Assembly: GCA_016712225.1 (NCBI GenBank)
Contig: JADJRL010000003.1
Coordinates: forward strand, 2,617,501-2,681,500
Reading direction: 5' to 3'
Source of the DNA: Candidatus Defluviibacterium haderslevense
Lineage (GTDB): Bacteria > Bacteroidota > Bacteroidia > Chitinophagales > Saprospiraceae
Length of the DNA stretch: 64,000 nt
A program made the translations under genes and the position numbers. Numbering within the stretch: position 1 is the stretch's first letter; every line of letters starts with the position of its first letter. Under the pieces are notes generated by a model. It was not told the DNA's origin. It did not search any database and saw only the letters and a program-made list of their open reading frames with translations. Shown here piece by piece: positions 1 through 7,989 of the stretch.

Positions 1-899
1 TCATCCTGAACGATAACCGGATCACATGATCTAAAATGTTCCATTTTGCCGGCAAGGGTTGGTGTGGCTGGATTTATTAAAGTATAGATGTACATACCTG
101 AAGTGGAACCTATAAATAGATTATTATTATACGGAAAAATGGTTTCAATATTCCAGCCAATTTGAATTTTAGAATTTAAAACAGGGCATTGTTGTTCTAC
201 ATTAAAGCTATACAAATGGCTTAAATCTATAGTATATAAAAAGTTTTCTGTAGCTGTGAATTTTGCAAATGAACCGCCAATTCCTGAGATACCCGTGAAG
301 CTAGGTGAATTACTATTAGGACCTGACCTTTTACTGTCACTTGAAGAAAAGATCACATCTCCTTCCCAATAAATTTCTCTACCATAATATTCTGAATTGC
401 ATGGAATTTCGACCGTTGTTTTATTCTGAATATAATCCACCAAAATACCATTTAGGGGATCGACTAATATTGGTGAAAAAACATTTTCATTTCTACAAAT
501 TATTTTAGGATTTGTTGGATCTGATATATCAATGCTTAATAAGTCTATATAGTTGTCCGCATACAGGATATTATTATGAACGGACATATCCACATTTCCG
601 GGAATTTCGATAAAGTTTATTTTAATGGGATGCGCTGGATCTGTGTTATCAAAAATGTGAATTCCGACTTTTATTTCATTGACCAATAGAAGTGACCCAT
701 AAACATAAATTTTTCCTGGGTGATTTAATTCATGAGTTGCATTTAATTTTACACTCAAACGGATGTCAGAAGTCGTCATATAGACCGGATCGTATCTAAA
801 GTAAGTTCTTTTGAGGTTGCAATCGTCTTTGAAGCAAGAACTGAATGTTAGGGTTACACAAAATGTTAGCGATAAAAGAAGGCGAGTTGTATGTTTCAT
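1..899 (-). CDS. LVIVD-repeat-like lipoprotein, 3' end cut by window edge
   Basis: I translated this by hand from the ATG at 899 on the minus strand, and the frame stays open to base 1. The protein starts with MKHTTRLLLSLTFC and a lipobox-like FSSC near residues 19-22, so it is probably an exported lipoprotein. The body repeats a pattern of the type 'VDMSVHNNILYAD...LLSIDISDPTNP', which resembles the LVIVD beta-propeller repeats of Bacteroidota surface lipoproteins. No catalytic motif is visible. The C-terminus lies outside the window. The family assignment rests on the repeat pattern alone; the reading frame and the signal peptide are clear. Confidence 0.72.
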   Translation of the reverse strand, partial: MKHTTRLLLSLTFCVTLTFSSCFKDDCNLKRTYFRYDPVYMTTSDIRLSVKLNATHELNHPGKIYVYGSLLLVNEIKVGIHIFDNTDPAHPIKINFIEIPGNVDMSVHNNILYADNYIDLLSIDISDPTNPKIICRNENVFSPILVDPLNGILVDYIQNKTTVEIPCNSEYYGREIYWEGDVIFSSSDSKRSGPNSNSPSFTGISGIGGSFAKFTATENFLYTIDLSHLYSFNVEQQCPVLNSKIQIGWNIETIFPYNNNLFIGSTSGMYIYTLINPATPTLAGKMEHFRSCDPVIVQD

Positions 900-1112
900 A
901 ATTAATATTTTATTTATAATACTTGTATAGACTGATCAGTTCATATAAATGGTTGGGTATAGATTATAAAAATTCCTAAAAAATTCATAATTTAAGCTAA
1001 TGGGCTAAAACCAACCATAGTTATTGAGGTTTATAATATGTGACTTTAGATCTCATTTTAAGTTTTGAATTACCAGTATACTGAGTTATTTTTGCGACCT
1101 AAATATAAAATT

Positions 1113-4007
1113 ATGAATATTTTTCCTCGATTTGATCAATTTGAACATAGACATATAGGAAGTTTGGGCTCCGATTTGGGCATCATGTTGCGTACAATAG
1201 GGGTTGCAAGTTTAGACCAATTGATAGAGCAAACGGTCCCTGCATCGATACGACGTAAAGACAAAATGGCCATTCCACCTGCTCAATCCGAGTTTGATTT
1301 TTTGAATGATTTACAAAAATTAGCTGACGAAAACGAGCTGTATCGAAGCTTTTTGGGTCAAGGATATTACGGTTCTATAACACCTAATGTCATTTTGAGG
1401 AATGTATTCCAGAATCCGGGTTGGTATACACAATACACACCCTATCAGGCTGAAATAGCTCAAGGCAGACTTGAGGCTTTATTAAACTTTCAGACCATGA
1501 TCTCAGATCTAACAGGACTGCCTATTGCGAATGCTTCCCTTTTGGATGAGGGCACGGCTGCAGCAGAAGCGATGCTTATGTTTTACCATTCTAAAGAAAA
1601 ACGAAATAAAGAAGAATCGCCCAATTTATTTTTTGTAGATGAACAAGTCTATGACCAAACCATTGATGTCTTAAAATCAAGAGCATGGCCACAAGGAATA
1701 GTACTTAAAATTGGAAATTGGAGAACTGATGAATTACCAGCTAATTGTTTTGGAGCTTTAATTCAGTATCCGGATAAATTAGGTGAAGTATCAGATTATA
1801 GCCAATTCATTGAAAAAGCTAAATCAGCAGGTGTATTGGTAGCCATGGCAACGGATTTAATGGCCTTATGTTTACTCAAATCACCAGGAGAATTGGGAGT
1901 GGACATTGCCCTAGGAAATAGTCAGCGATTTGGTGTTCCAATGGGATTTGGAGGTCCTCATGCGGCATTTTTTGCAACAAGAGATGAATTTAAAAGGATC
2001 ATTCCAGGTCGTATCATTGGAGTGTCAATAGATGAACAAGGCGATCGAGCCCTTAGAATGGCTTTACAAACCAGAGAGCAACATATTCGCAGAGAAAAAG
2101 CCACTTCAAATATCTGTACCGCTCAAGCCTTATTGGCAATCATGGCATCCATGTATGGAGTTTATCACGGACCTGCAGGAATTTACGCTATTTCGAGGCG
2201 CATACATGACATGACCTGTAGTCTTGCCAATGCTTTAGTATCTATGGATTATAAGTTAAAAACGGAACATTTCTACGACGCGATATCCATAAAGGCGGAT
2301 CATGATTTAATCCAAGAAGTTAAAAAATTAGCAAAGGCAGAAAAACTTAATTTCTGGTATTCAAAAGATTGTATTGGAATCAGTTTAGATGAAACGGTCA
2401 CTGAAGAAGAATTAACGAGCATTCTTCATTTGTTCTCTAAAACTTCGAATAAACAACAATCTGCTATGATTATGCCCCCTACAAAGTTGGGATTTCCTAG
2501 CAGTTTGATTCGTACTTCAGAATATCTAACACACCCCGTATTCAATACCCATCATACGGAATCAGCTATGATGCGTTATATTAAACGATTGGAAAATAAA
2601 GATTTATCATTAGTACACTCCATGATTTCTTTAGGCTCATGTACTATGAAGCTGAATGCGGCATCAGAATTAATACCTGTGAGTTGGCCGGGTTTCAGCA
2701 ATGTACATCCATTCGTACCGGCGGAACAAGTCAAAGGGTATTTAAAAATGATCCATGAATTAGAAGCTTATTTATGTTCAGTGACTGGTTTTACGGCTTG
2801 CTCATTACAACCCAATTCAGGTGCACAGGGTGAATTTGCTGGATTATTGACGATAAAGGCATACCATGAGCATCATGGGAATCCTAAGCGAAACATTGCT
2901 TTGATACCAGCATCAGCACATGGAACCAATCCTGCGTCTGCAGTGGTAGCAGGAATGCATGTTGTCGTTACGGCATGTGATGACAATGGTAATATCATCG
3001 TTCAGGATATACTGGATAAAGCCAATGAATACAAGGACCAATTGGCCTGTTTAATGGTTACTTATCCATCAACACATGGTGTTTTTGAAACCACTATCCA
3101 GGAAATTTGTCAAATCATACATGAACACGGGGGATTGGTTTATATGGACGGTGCCAATATGAATGCTCAAGTAGGTTTAACTAGTCCTGCAACTATTGGG
3201 GCAGATGTTTGTCATCTTAATCTGCATAAAACATTTGCCATTCCACATGGTGGCGGAGGACCTGGTATGGGACCAATCTGTGTAAATGATAAACTTAAAC
3301 CTTTCTTACCAAACCATCCTTATTTGACCGTTAATGATTCGAAAACAGCTGTTGCTGCTGTTTCTGCGGCCCCATATGGTTCAGCGAGTATTTTGATTAT
3401 CTCTTATGCTTATATCAGGATGTTGGGTGCAGAAGGTATGACTAAATCAACTAAGCACGCCATTTTGAATGCCAATTATATAGCTGCTAAACTGTCGCCT
3501 AAATATAAAGTACTTTATACCGGCGAAAACGGTCGAGTTGCCCATGAATTGATTATTGATTTGCGCCCTTATAAAACGGCCGGAGTCATTGCTGAGGATG
3601 TAGCTAAGCGATTGATGGATTATGGATTTCATGCACCGACATTGTCTTTTCCTGTTGCAGGTACCATAATGATTGAGCCTACCGAGTCTGAAAATCTGGA
3701 TGAACTGGATCGATTTTGCGATGCCTTGCTTTCCATCCATGAAGAAATAGATGAAGTGGCTCGTGGAGAATATCCTGTTGAAAACAGTGTATTGCATAAT
3801 GCGCCTCATACAGCTAATGTAATTACGGCTGATGAATGGACAAAACCTTATTCAAGACAAAAAGCAGCTTATCCATTGCCATATTTGAAACATGGAATGA
3901 AATTCTGGCCAGCAATAGGTAGGGTAAACAATGCTTTTGGAGATCGTAATTTGGTTTGTACTTGTCCGCCTATGGAATCCTATATGTCGGATTCTAATGA
4001 TCTTTAA
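1113..4007 (+). CDS. gcvP: Glycine dehydrogenase (decarboxylating), P protein of the glycine cleavage system
   Basis: PLP-dependent P protein that decarboxylates glycine and passes the aminomethyl group to the lipoyl H protein in the cytoplasm. The 964 residues match the fused, full-length P protein. The N-terminal MNIFPRFDQFEHRHIG is typical of the family, and the PLP lysine sits in HLNLHKTFAIPHGGGGPG at about K706. The frame is open upstream to a TTG at 1065, but family conservation begins at the ATG at 1113, so I chose that start. No gcvT or gcvH lies nearby. The 3' end overlaps the next gene by a few bases, which suggests cotranscription. Confidence 0.95.
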   Translation: MNIFPRFDQFEHRHIGSLGSDLGIMLRTIGVASLDQLIEQTVPASIRRKDKMAIPPAQSEFDFLNDLQKLADENELYRSFLGQGYYGSITPNVILRNVFQNPGWYTQYTPYQAEIAQGRLEALLNFQTMISDLTGLPIANASLLDEGTAAAEAMLMFYHSKEKRNKEESPNLFFVDEQVYDQTIDVLKSRAWPQGIVLKIGNWRTDELPANCFGALIQYPDKLGEVSDYSQFIEKAKSAGVLVAMATDLMALCLLKSPGELGVDIALGNSQRFGVPMGFGGPHAAFFATRDEFKRIIPGRIIGVSIDEQGDRALRMALQTREQHIRREKATSNICTAQALLAIMASMYGVYHGPAGIYAISRRIHDMTCSLANALVSMDYKLKTEHFYDAISIKADHDLIQEVKKLAKAEKLNFWYSKDCIGISLDETVTEEELTSILHLFSKTSNKQQSAMIMPPTKLGFPSSLIRTSEYLTHPVFNTHHTESAMMRYIKRLENKDLSLVHSMISLGSCTMKLNAASELIPVSWPGFSNVHPFVPAEQVKGYLKMIHELEAYLCSVTGFTACSLQPNSGAQGEFAGLLTIKAYHEHHGNPKRNIALIPASAHGTNPASAVVAGMHVVVTACDDNGNIIVQDILDKANEYKDQLACLMVTYPSTHGVFETTIQEICQIIHEHGGLVYMDGANMNAQVGLTSPATIGADVCHLNLHKTFAIPHGGGGPGMGPICVNDKLKPFLPNHPYLTVNDSKTAVAAVSAAPYGSASILIISYAYIRMLGAEGMTKSTKHAILNANYIAAKLSPKYKVLYTGENGRVAHELIIDLRPYKTAGVIAEDVAKRLMDYGFHAPTLSFPVAGTIMIEPTESENLDELDRFCDALLSIHEEIDEVARGEYPVENSVLHNAPHTANVITADEWTKPYSRQKAAYPLPYLKHGMKFWPAIGRVNNAFGDRNLVCTCPPMESYMSDSNDL

Positions 4008-4629
4008 TCGAGCCTATCATTATATGTTTAAAGCCGAACATTGTATCAACATTTTCAATCAAGCTATAGAAGATTACCATCGGTTTGATGATGTTGATGC
4101 AATATTGGTTTTACCAGAATTTAATTCAATACAGGACCAAGAACTCTATAAAAAATGTTGGATTGACACGGTCCAATGGCACTTAGAAGATATCATTCGA
4201 ATACCTTCATTATCTGCTGATAAATTTATTGAAACAAAGCGTAGAATTGATGTCTCTAATCAATGGAGAACAGATATGGTAGAACGTATTGATCAATGGT
4301 TTGTAGATCAATACCTTTCGGTTAAAGTGCTACCAAATGCCCGAATGAATACTGAAACACCAGCATGGGCAATAGATCGTTTATCCATATTGTGCTTAAA
4401 AATATACCATATGCGCGAACAAGTGGAACGAATTGATTCAACAATGGAACAGGTGGATCAATGCAAAACCAAACTTGATATATTGATGATGCAGCAAGAA
4501 GATTTGGTACAAAGTTTAAATGCTCTGATCGAAGAAATTTCACAAGGAAAAACATTAATGAAGACCTATCAACAGATGAAAATGTATAATGATCCAAAGT
4601 TGAATCCACAGCTGTACGCGAAGCCATAA
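3997..4629 (+). CDS. DUF4254 family protein
   Basis: Helical, probably cytoplasmic protein of about 200-210 residues. The core, with FNQAIEDYHRF, then LVLPEFNSIQDQELYKKCW, then a segment containing LEDIIRIPSL, and later AIDRLSILCLKIYHM, matches what I recall of DUF4254, a Bacteroidota family usually encoded next to glycosyltransferase family 9 genes, as here (2-bp gap to the GT9 gene). The ATG at 3997 would overlap gcvP by 11 bp; the ATG at 4024 (MFKAEHCINIF) is an alternative and fits the family N-terminus well. The function is unknown. The neighbourhood suggests a role in lipopolysaccharide or glycan assembly, which is inference. Confidence 0.8.
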   Translation: MIFNRAYHYMFKAEHCINIFNQAIEDYHRFDDVDAILVLPEFNSIQDQELYKKCWIDTVQWHLEDIIRIPSLSADKFIETKRRIDVSNQWRTDMVERIDQWFVDQYLSVKVLPNARMNTETPAWAIDRLSILCLKIYHMREQVERIDSTMEQVDQCKTKLDILMMQQEDLVQSLNALIEEISQGKTLMKTYQQMKMYNDPKLNPQLYAKP

Positions 4630-4631
4630 AT

Positions 4632-5705
4632 ATGAAAATTCTTGCGATACGATTTTCAGCTATGGGTGATGTTATATTAACCATGCCCGTATTGAAAGCC
4701 GTTCTACAAGCTCATCCAAAGTATCAAATAGATATATTAACGAGAAGATCGTTTCAAGTTTTTTTTAAGCACATTGAACGACTGAACATCAGAGAAGAAA
4801 ATATTGATGTAGAATATCAATCGTTTGTAGGTCTGTTTAAATTATTTTTTAAATTAAGAAGTGAAAAGTATGATTTAGTAATTGATCTACATGGAAGTTT
4901 GAGATCAAGGATATTGTGTTTTTTGTTTCAATTATCGGGTGTAGCATATGCAACCATTGATAAGGGGCGTACTGATAAAAAAAAATTATTGGGAAATATA
5001 GGGTCCAGAACATTACCCCTGAAACATACCATAGAACGATATGCAGATGTATTTCGAAAATGTAATATTCCAGTTGACATAGAGCATTTAAATCAATCTG
5101 GTTTTAAATCTTCACAAGTTGAAAAAAATCAAATAGAGAAAACTATTAACGAAAATTTTTGGGAGTCATCTATTAAAATTGGTATAGCTCCTTTCTCACA
5201 ACACCAACTCAAATCCTGGCCAATTGAACGTATTCAAAAATTAATTGATTGCTTGGTTCAAGAATACCAACAACGAATCCAAATATTTTTATTTGGTGGA
5301 GGGCATTCTGAAATGAAGATTTTATCGACGCTACGGAATTTGAATTCAGAATCCATTCATATTGCAGGAGATTTGTTTAATTTGGCAGAACAAATTGAGT
5401 TTATGAATCATTTGGATTTGATGATCACTATGGATTCTGCGAATTTGCACTTGGCAAATCTTACTCAATGTAAAAATGTTATTTCTTTATGGGGTCCAAC
5501 ACATACCTATTTGGGATTTGGTCCATTGGTACCTTATAAGAATGTCATTATTGAAATTTCTACTTCGAAATTAATTTGTCGTCCTTGTTCGGTTTATGGA
5601 AATATTCCTTGTTCGCGAGGAGATCACGCTTGTATGGAATGGATTTCGGTTGATAGTGTTTTGGAAAAAGTAAAATCTGTATTGTCCATATCCAATGAAA
5701 AATAA
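4632..5705 (+). CDS. Glycosyltransferase family 9 (ADP-heptose:LPS heptosyltransferase-like)
   Basis: 357-residue GT-B fold glycosyltransferase. The N-terminal MKILAIRFSAMGDVILTMPV is the characteristic start of family GT9, and the C-terminal half carries the donor-binding pattern MITMDSANLHLANLTQ followed by SLWGPTHTYLGFGP. Such enzymes transfer heptose or related sugars to LPS core at the inner face of the inner membrane. A cysteine cluster near the C-terminus (CRPCSVYGNIPCSRGDHAC) is common in Bacteroidota members. It starts 2 bp after the DUF4254 gene and is probably cotranscribed with it. A terminator hairpin follows about 35 bp downstream. The exact sugar specificity cannot be read from the sequence. 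Confidence 0.9.
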   Translation: MKILAIRFSAMGDVILTMPVLKAVLQAHPKYQIDILTRRSFQVFFKHIERLNIREENIDVEYQSFVGLFKLFFKLRSEKYDLVIDLHGSLRSRILCFLFQLSGVAYATIDKGRTDKKKLLGNIGSRTLPLKHTIERYADVFRKCNIPVDIEHLNQSGFKSSQVEKNQIEKTINENFWESSIKIGIAPFSQHQLKSWPIERIQKLIDCLVQEYQQRIQIFLFGGGHSEMKILSTLRNLNSESIHIAGDLFNLAEQIEFMNHLDLMITMDSANLHLANLTQCKNVISLWGPTHTYLGFGPLVPYKNVIIEISTSKLICRPCSVYGNIPCSRGDHACMEWISVDSVLEKVKSVLSISNEK

Positions 5706-5740
5706 ATGATATATCGAAACATAAAATATAACAATAATAA

Positions 5741-5773
5741 AAAAAACCACTTGAAATGAACAAGTGGTTTTTT
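5741..5773. terminator. Bidirectional intrinsic terminator
   Basis: A perfect stem of ACCACTTG pairing with CAAGTGGT, extended by A:T pairs (5741-5753 with 5761-5773) around a 7-nt loop. It is flanked by an A-tract on the left and a T-tract on the right. It lies between two convergent genes (5705 and 5791) and so should stop transcription from both sides. Confidence 0.85.
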
Positions 5774-5790
5774 ATTCTATTAGGGGTCTA

Positions 5791-6882
5791 CTATTTTTTT
5801 GAATTGAATCCCAATGATATTCCGATTCGTGGACTATCTTTTTTCAACATGGCATAAGCGTTAACAGGGAAATTTACATTGCCACTTCTGAAAGATTTTC
5901 CTAAAGCAATTAATAATCCACCTTCGATCCCAAACTCACCACGTCGATCTATTTCTTTAGAGACATTGCCATTATTGTCAAGATCATTTTTGGCAAGTAC
6001 CCATTTACCGTTTTCATCATAGTAACCTAGACTTCGTTTGGTTACGACTAAACTTGGACCAATGGAAAATTCAAAACCGGTTTTATTGGATCGAACACCA
6101 TGGAGAAAGGTAACACTTGGAATAAACAAACCATGTTCAATACCTGAAATATTGGGTATAACTTCAAACAAGCCTTGAATATTTCCTTTGTTCATATAAG
6201 CAATTTCAAATTGGTATCCAAATTGGGATAATATGGGTATAGCTGCCATTCCACCTTGGTTTTCTGGTCTTCTAATGGATTTTCCATCAGGACCAAGTGT
6301 CATACTAAATCCAAATCTGGGACCGCTTAAATTCAACTTTTTTATTTGTGGATTATTCAGATTGTTTTCAATGGTTTGTTCTGTAGTCAGTTGCTTGAAT
6401 TGAAATTCATTATAAGGGAGATCATACATTTTTTTAATGGTAAGTTCAACCATCAGAGCAATTTGATCTTCTACAGGTAAGAATTCCATACTAAAATTTT
6501 TCTCGATGACATTTGATTTAATGTCAAGTACTCGGAAAGAAGTATAGATTTTGTTTCCGAACATTTCTACACTTCCGGACATGATTTTATCAAGTCCAAC
6601 TAATACGCCAACTTGTGTAAGACATTGTTTACTTAGACAGGTATTGAGTACGATGTTTTTTTCAGTACAAGCAAATTCAATATCATGTCTGCTTTGTACA
6701 TCAAAAAGGTTAATTTTTTTAAGTTCATACATACAGATGGTTGCGAGGTTAGAGGGATCTGTCCTGATTCCTTTTGCTTCGACACCGCCTACAGTAATGG
6801 ATGGAAGTGAAACGGCCATTAATTTTGGATTTAGAATAAATGTTGCTAAAAGTGTAATTAATACATAATGTAGTGTTTTCAT
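5791..6882 (-). CDS. Exported protein with CsgG/TolB-N-like domain and C-terminal barrel-like region
   Basis: The start is placed at the ATG at 6882 (MKTLHYVLITLLATFIL), giving 363 residues with a Sec signal peptide; the frame extends upstream to 6990, but that extension has no signal peptide. Residues about 30-160 resemble the CsgG/FlgO-type fold: an amphipathic helix in YELKKINLFDVQSR, a Cys pair in CLSKQCLTQVG, then GLDKIMSGSVEMFGNKIYTSFRVLD. The second half is beta-rich (GPRFGFSMTLGP, FGYQFEIAYM, FGIEGGLLIALG) and looks like an outer-membrane barrel. It is probably an envelope protein; its role is unknown. It faces the GT9 gene across the terminator. Confidence 0.65.
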   Translation of the reverse strand: MKTLHYVLITLLATFILNPKLMAVSLPSITVGGVEAKGIRTDPSNLATICMYELKKINLFDVQSRHDIEFACTEKNIVLNTCLSKQCLTQVGVLVGLDKIMSGSVEMFGNKIYTSFRVLDIKSNVIEKNFSMEFLPVEDQIALMVELTIKKMYDLPYNEFQFKQLTTEQTIENNLNNPQIKKLNLSGPRFGFSMTLGPDGKSIRRPENQGGMAAIPILSQFGYQFEIAYMNKGNIQGLFEVIPNISGIEHGLFIPSVTFLHGVRSNKTGFEFSIGPSLVVTKRSLGYYDENGKWVLAKNDLDNNGNVSKEIDRRGEFGIEGGLLIALGKSFRSGNVNFPVNAYAMLKKDSPRIGISLGFNSKK

Positions 6883-7060
6883 TTTTAAAATTTTTTTGAT
6901 TAACAATGAAGCAAAGGTATTAGGCCGAGGAGGGGGTATTTTACCTAATTTGTAGAATGACATATATTTTTTTCTATAATATGATAGCAATTCAAAAAGT
7001 ACAAAATCGAAGGATTATAGGAACTAAGACATTTGATGTAAAGCTGTAGTGGTAAATGGT

Positions 7061-7200
7061 TTAGTTGATTACATTGCAGTTGAAAACTGTGACTGTCGAG
7101 GTTAGGTTGTAATCGTGTCGGAGTAAATGATTGAGTTGATGGCATCGCAGTTGAAAACTGCGACGATCGACATTGGAATGAAAACGGCGACGATCAGAGA
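7061..7200. repeat. REP-like palindromic repeats (two copies plus a degenerate third)
   Basis: Two 41-bp copies at 7061-7101 and 7132-7172 share the pattern agttgat..cat(t/c)gcagttgaaaactg(t/c)gac. The second copy holds a perfect 8-bp stem, TCGCAGTT-GAA-AACTGCGA. A third, partial copy (gaaaacggcgacgatcag) follows at 7172-7200. They sit between the stop of the DtxR-type gene and the upstream end of the CsgG-like gene. The form is that of REP/BIME elements. No RAYT transposase lies in the window. Confidence 0.6.
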
Positions 7201-7204
7201 GATA

Positions 7205-7864
7205 TTATTTAATCAATTCGACCAAAAGTCGTTCTGATACCATAGAACTGAATATTTCAGTGGGGTGATTTTTATAACTGACGGTTATACTGTGGTCGAA
7301 TGGTTCGATGGTATGTAATTTTAATGTGGTACCTAATGAAAGTTCCTTGCTATTTAAAAATTTAAGAAAATCTGTGGAGGAATGGGTGAGAGCAACTAAT
7401 TTTAATTTATTTCCTACCTGACATTCACTTAATTTGACATAAGATTTCCAAATCATTTTTCCATTTTTATCCGGGATTGGAGATCCATGAGGGTCTATGG
7501 TAGGATTGTTTAAGAATTCATCCATCCGTTCAAAAAATGCTGGAGAATTGATATGTTCTATTTGTTCTGCGATATCATGAACTTCTTCCCAACCAAAATT
7601 CATGATTTCGACGAGAAACATCTCAGTCAAACGGTGTTTTCTAATGATGAGTGCAGCTTCTTTCTTTCCCTTAGAAGTAAGTTGCAAAGGTTTATACTTC
7701 TCATACAATAAGAGGCCTTTGTCATGCAGTTTTTTAACCATACTATTGGCTGTAGGGGTGCTAACCTGCAAGGATTTACTTAAATCTGAAAGGTTGATTT
7801 CACCTTGATCATTACCAAGTAAGAATAGGGATTTGAGGTAATTCTCTTCAGTAGGAGAGGACAT
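7205..7864 (-). CDS. mntR: DtxR/MntR-family metal-dependent transcriptional repressor
   Basis: 219 residues. The N-terminal winged helix-turn-helix (SPTEENYLKSLFLLG, then LSKSLQVSTPTANSMVKKL) and the dimerisation/metal domain (RKHRLTEMFLVEIMNFGWEEVHDIAEQIEHI) are typical of DtxR/MntR proteins. A C-terminal FeoA/SH3-like domain follows, at about residues 150-219. It senses Mn(II) or Fe(II) and represses uptake genes. It is divergent from the Nramp transporter across a 125-bp spacer that holds a perfect 18-bp inverted repeat, so that transporter is the likely target, possibly with autoregulation. Mn rather than Fe specificity is inferred from the neighbour. Confidence 0.88.
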   Translation of the reverse strand: MSSPTEENYLKSLFLLGNDQGEINLSDLSKSLQVSTPTANSMVKKLHDKGLLLYEKYKPLQLTSKGKKEAALIIRKHRLTEMFLVEIMNFGWEEVHDIAEQIEHINSPAFFERMDEFLNNPTIDPHGSPIPDKNGKMIWKSYVKLSECQVGNKLKLVALTHSSTDFLKFLNSKELSLGTTLKLHTIEPFDHSITVSYKNHPTEIFSSMVSERLLVELIK

Positions 7865-7908
7865 AATGATGAATTATGAAACAAAGATAAAAACAATATT
7901 GAAATTAT

Positions 7909-7939
7909 TTTGTTAGATTGATCTAACATTTTATATTTG
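7909..7939 (+). promoter_or_regulatory. Bacteroidota-type promoter of the Nramp gene
   Basis: TTTG at 7909-7912, then exactly 19 nt, then TATATTTG at 7932-7939. This matches the Bacteroidota sigma factor consensus (TTTG, N19, TAnnTTTG). Transcription would begin near 7946, leaving a leader of about 44 nt before the ATG at 7990. Confidence 0.75.
7911..7928. promoter_or_regulatory. MntR/DtxR operator palindrome
   Basis: A perfect inverted repeat, TGTTAGAT-TG-ATCTAACA, lies between the -33 and -7 elements of the Nramp promoter. A repressor bound here would block RNA polymerase. Its size, symmetry and place in the divergent spacer next to a DtxR-type repressor gene make it the likely operator. 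Confidence 0.75.
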
Positions 7940-7989
7940 TGCGTCTAATAATGTCATTTAAAATCAGATAATTTATTTGACTTATATAA

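Noticed and set aside
1065..1112. Upstream TTG start for gcvP
   Set aside because: The added 16 residues do not look like a P protein N-terminus, and the family start MNIFPRFDQF aligns at the ATG at 1113.
6945..7145. 66-codon minus-strand frame over the REP-like repeats
   Set aside because: It lies in palindromic repeat DNA, has no family and no signal peptide.
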